Shown in pieces: positions 7,414 through 8,872 of a DNA stretch of 8,872 bases. This stretch comes from Bacteroidota bacterium. GTDB lineage: Bacteria > Bacteroidota > Bacteroidia > Bacteroidales > UBA1556. Each line of letters opens with the position of its first letter. Positions within the stretch are counted from its first letter, which is position 1. The stretch lies in NCBI GenBank assembly GCA_003648395.1, contig QMPB01000150.1:1-8872 (forward strand). Direction: 5' to 3'. The notes beneath the pieces were generated by a model, which had not been told where the DNA came from, did no database searches, and worked only from the letters and a program-made list of their open reading frames with translations. The translations under genes were made by a program, and so were the position numbers.

Positions 7414-7935
7414 CTATTTTAACAAAGCTTCAATATCCTTAGTGCTTTGAGGGTTACTTGGGCGGTTGGCTGTTGCATTAACAACATTTCCCTCCTTGTT
7501 AATTAACACATAACGTGGGATGTACTTAACGTTGAACAGTTGATTATACTCGTTATGTACTTTACCATTTACCAGATAATTCTCACCGGTTATTTTTAAC
7601 TGTGCAACAGCATATTCCCATGCATTTGCGTCCCTGTCAGAAGATAAATAAAGAAACACAACATCTTTACCTTTAAAATGCTTTTGCATATTTAACGAAT
7701 GTGGCATTTCGTTTTTACACGGACGACACCAACTTGCCCAAAAATCAAGATAAATAACTTTACCCTTATACAAACTAATAATGTTTTCGAACGACATTCC
7801 GGCATATTTGGCATCGTTAAGGTTTACCATATTAGTACCTTCTGCATATTTATTCGCAACTGCTGCATCCTGAGCCAATACATTTACTGATATTAATAAT
7901 ACTACTGATAATGCTAATGCTTTAATAATATTCAT
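7414..7935 (-). CDS. Exported thioredoxin-like protein, TlpA/ResA type
   Basis: This 173-residue protein has a signal peptide (1-21, cut at NVLA|QDA) and a thioredoxin fold from about residue 35. The active site is FWASWCRPCKNEMP with Cys70 and Cys73, and the cis-proline loop is YIPRYVLINKEG with Pro140. The WCxPC form followed by EMP is typical of periplasmic reductants of the TlpA/ResA/CcmG group, which reduce disulfides in cytochrome c maturation or in other envelope proteins. The exact substrate cannot be read from sequence, and no maturation genes lie nearby. It is complete but compact. The start is supported by the signal peptide and by a promoter box ending 19 bases upstream. It follows the DUF4159 gene on the same strand, but the 186-base gap with its own promoter suggests separate transcription. 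Confidence 0.93.
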   Translation of the reverse strand: MNIIKALALSVVLLISVNVLAQDAAVANKYAEGTNMVNLNDAKYAGMSFENIISLYKGKVIYLDFWASWCRPCKNEMPHSLNMQKHFKGKDVVFLYLSSDRDANAWEYAVAQLKITGENYLVNGKVHNEYNQLFNVKYIPRYVLINKEGNVVNATANRPSNPQSTKDIEALLK

Positions 7936-7954
7936 AGTTATTTTTTTTAGACCA

Positions 7955-7962
7955 CAAAAATA
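7955..7962 (-). promoter_or_regulatory. Candidate -7 promoter box of the thioredoxin-like gene
   Basis: On the minus strand this reads TATTTTTG, a full match to the Bacteroidota TAnnTTTG -7 element, 19 bases before the ATG at 7935. No clear TTG -33 element is visible upstream. The message would have a short A-rich leader of about a dozen bases. Confidence 0.5.
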
Positions 7963-7992
7963 TAATTGTTTTTTAATTTGTTAGAAAATAAC

Positions 7993-8006
7993 ATCACAAA
8001 AGTGAT
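7993..8006. promoter_or_regulatory. Short palindrome upstream of the thioredoxin promoter, possible operator
   Basis: ATCAC and GTGAT form a perfect 5-base palindrome around AAAA. It lies about 31 bases upstream of the -7 box of the thioredoxin-like gene, next to where a -33 element would sit, so it could bind a regulator. A palindrome this short is expected by chance in a gap of this size. On the plus strand it is followed by a T run, but no plus-strand gene precedes it. Confidence 0.2.
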
Positions 8007-8023
8007 ATTTTTTATAATAGACG

Positions 8024-8102
8024 CTAAGGCATTGTTAAGAAATAACTTGACCATTCAAGCTTGTTCTTTTGTACGTTAACTTATTTCTTAGCAATGCCTA
8101 AG
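8024..8102. repeat. Large inverted repeat, 25-base arms around a 29-base spacer (MITE/REP-like element or terminator stem)
   Basis: The left arm (8024-8048, beginning CTAAGGCATTG) and right arm (8078-8102, ending CAATGCCTAAG) are reverse complements at 22 of 25 positions. The 29-base spacer contains the palindrome CAAGCTTG (8056-8063). The element starts 20 bases after the DUF4159 stop, so its RNA would form a strong stem at the 3' end of that message. No T run follows it in the minus direction. The arm length, spacer and absence of a coding frame suit a short non-autonomous repeat element or a strong 3' stem. No clear target-site duplication is visible. Confidence 0.7.
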
Positions 8103-8121
8103 ATTGGTTTTTCCTTACATA

Positions 8122-8772
8122 TTAGTTTTCGAAAACATACTGAACAATATTTGCACCCATCTTTAGAGCTTCCTGACGTTTTTCATTAGAGTCGTTATGT
8201 ACATCTATATCTTCCCAGCCATCACCAAGATCGCACTCATAATCATAAAAACACACTAAACGTCCTTCATAAATTAGCCCAAAACCTTGAGCGTCTTTAT
8301 TATCATGTTCATGAATTTTTGGTAATCCATTGTTAAAATCATATTTTTGATGATAGATAGGATGATTATATGGTAGTTCAACAAATTCGAGACCCGGAAA
8401 AACTTTTTTCATCTCCCTACGAATATATTTATCAAGACCATAATTATCAGATATGTGCAAAAATCCGCCCGAAATTAAATACTTTCTTAAATTTTCGCTT
8501 TCTTCAGGACTAAAAATTATATTACCATGTCCTGTGATATGGGTAAGTGGGAAATTAAACAATTGGCTACTTCCGATATTTATTGCAGGTATATCAGTAC
8601 TAATTTGAGTATGTAGATTATTATTGCAAAACTTAGCCAAGTTTGGTAAAGATGTAGGGTTAGCGTACCAATCGCCACCCCCACTATATTTTAAAAGTGC
8701 TATTTTAACTTCCTGCGAATTAAGTACATTAAATATTACAGAAAACAATAGTAATAATATTATCTTTTTCAT
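8122..8772 (-). CDS. DUF4159 family exported protein
   Basis: The complete 216-residue protein has a signal peptide (1-19, cut at LNS|QEV) and a DUF4159 domain filling the rest. Family-typical motifs in order are KYSGGGDWYANPTSLPNL (28-45), THITGHG (77-83), GGFLHISDNYG (102-112), FPGLEFVELPYNHPIYH (125-141), GRLVCFYDYECDLGDGWED (170-188) and the C-terminal ALKMGANIVQYVFEN. From memory, the domain is grouped with class I glutamine-amidotransferase-like folds, but its function is not established and I see no assured catalytic triad. It acts outside the cytoplasm. The signal peptide supports the ATG at 8772. In the 100 bases from 8773 to the window end I see neither another gene nor a clear promoter. 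Confidence 0.92.
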   Translation of the reverse strand: MKKIILLLLFSVIFNVLNSQEVKIALLKYSGGGDWYANPTSLPNLAKFCNNNLHTQISTDIPAINIGSSQLFNFPLTHITGHGNIIFSPEESENLRKYLISGGFLHISDNYGLDKYIRREMKKVFPGLEFVELPYNHPIYHQKYDFNNGLPKIHEHDNKDAQGFGLIYEGRLVCFYDYECDLGDGWEDIDVHNDSNEKRQEALKMGANIVQYVFEN

Positions 8773-8872
8773 ATTTCAGTTAAGTTCAAAAAATTTAATT
8801 CATTATAATTTACTTTATCATAATAGTTCGTTAAGGTTTTGTATATAGTTTATAATCACACACTTACAAAAG

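Noticed and set aside
7993..8015. Plus-strand intrinsic terminator (ATCAC/GTGAT hairpin followed by T's)
   Set aside because: No plus-strand gene ends nearby; the closest gene upstream on the map is on the minus strand, and the five-pair stem is too weak.
8024..8102. Integron attC site
   Set aside because: The arms and GTTAAC within 8075-8080 look superficially suggestive, but the paired RYYYAAC/GTTRRRY core sites and unpaired-base pattern are not present, and there is no integrase or cassette structure.
8773..8872. Promoter of the DUF4159 gene
   Set aside because: The minus-strand sequence has A/T runs ending in TTTG, but the TA is at the wrong distance for TAnnTTTG, so no site could be supported.

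Overview
The window is AT-rich, with A-rich and Shine-Dalgarno-poor start contexts. It has promoter boxes of the TAnnTTTG type, and its exported proteins have signal peptides ending in ...A|Q or ...S|Q. Together with its protein families, this points to a member of the Bacteroidota, probably of the Bacteroidales/Marinilabiliales/Flavobacteriia kind. I cannot place it more finely. There are five clear protein genes, no rRNA or tRNA, no CRISPR array and no recognisable transposase.

Left part, plus strand (2-7246). A very large exported TPR-CHAT protein runs in from beyond the left edge. It has about 24 tetratricopeptide units of exactly 40 residues followed by a C-terminal caspase-like CHAT domain with the His/Cys pair intact. 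After a 316-base gap comes a CHASE2 membrane sensor protein that ends just after its last membrane helix and so has no output domain. Eleven bases later comes a small secreted protein with a FecR-like N-terminal half and a probable beta-sandwich C-terminal half. The gap holds a candidate promoter, a 36-codon basic micro-ORF (or a short RNA), a weak hairpin with a T run, and a degenerate CTTTGCGA-type 8-mer repeat.

Right part, minus strand (7414-8772). A DUF4159 exported protein is followed, after a 186-base gap, by a small exported thioredoxin-like (TlpA/ResA-type) protein with a WCRPC active site. The gap holds a near-perfect 25-base inverted repeat with a 29-base spacer and the likely thioredoxin promoter. 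The thioredoxin gene converges on the FecR-like gene across a 167-base gap that contains a GC-rich hairpin and a nested inverted repeat.

How the genes may work together (inference). The TPR-CHAT protein, the CHASE2 sensor domain and the FecR-like protein are all predicted to lie outside the cytoplasm. CHASE2 and FecR domains are commonly associated elsewhere with signalling, and CHASE2 and CHAT domains are linked in cyanobacteria. The simplest reading is a periplasmic sensing and proteolysis module in which CHASE2 senses or anchors, the FecR-like protein regulates or binds ligand, and the TPR-CHAT protein scaffolds and cleaves. This cassette is the most interesting content of the window. The two minus-strand genes look like ordinary envelope genes and have no evident functional tie to it.
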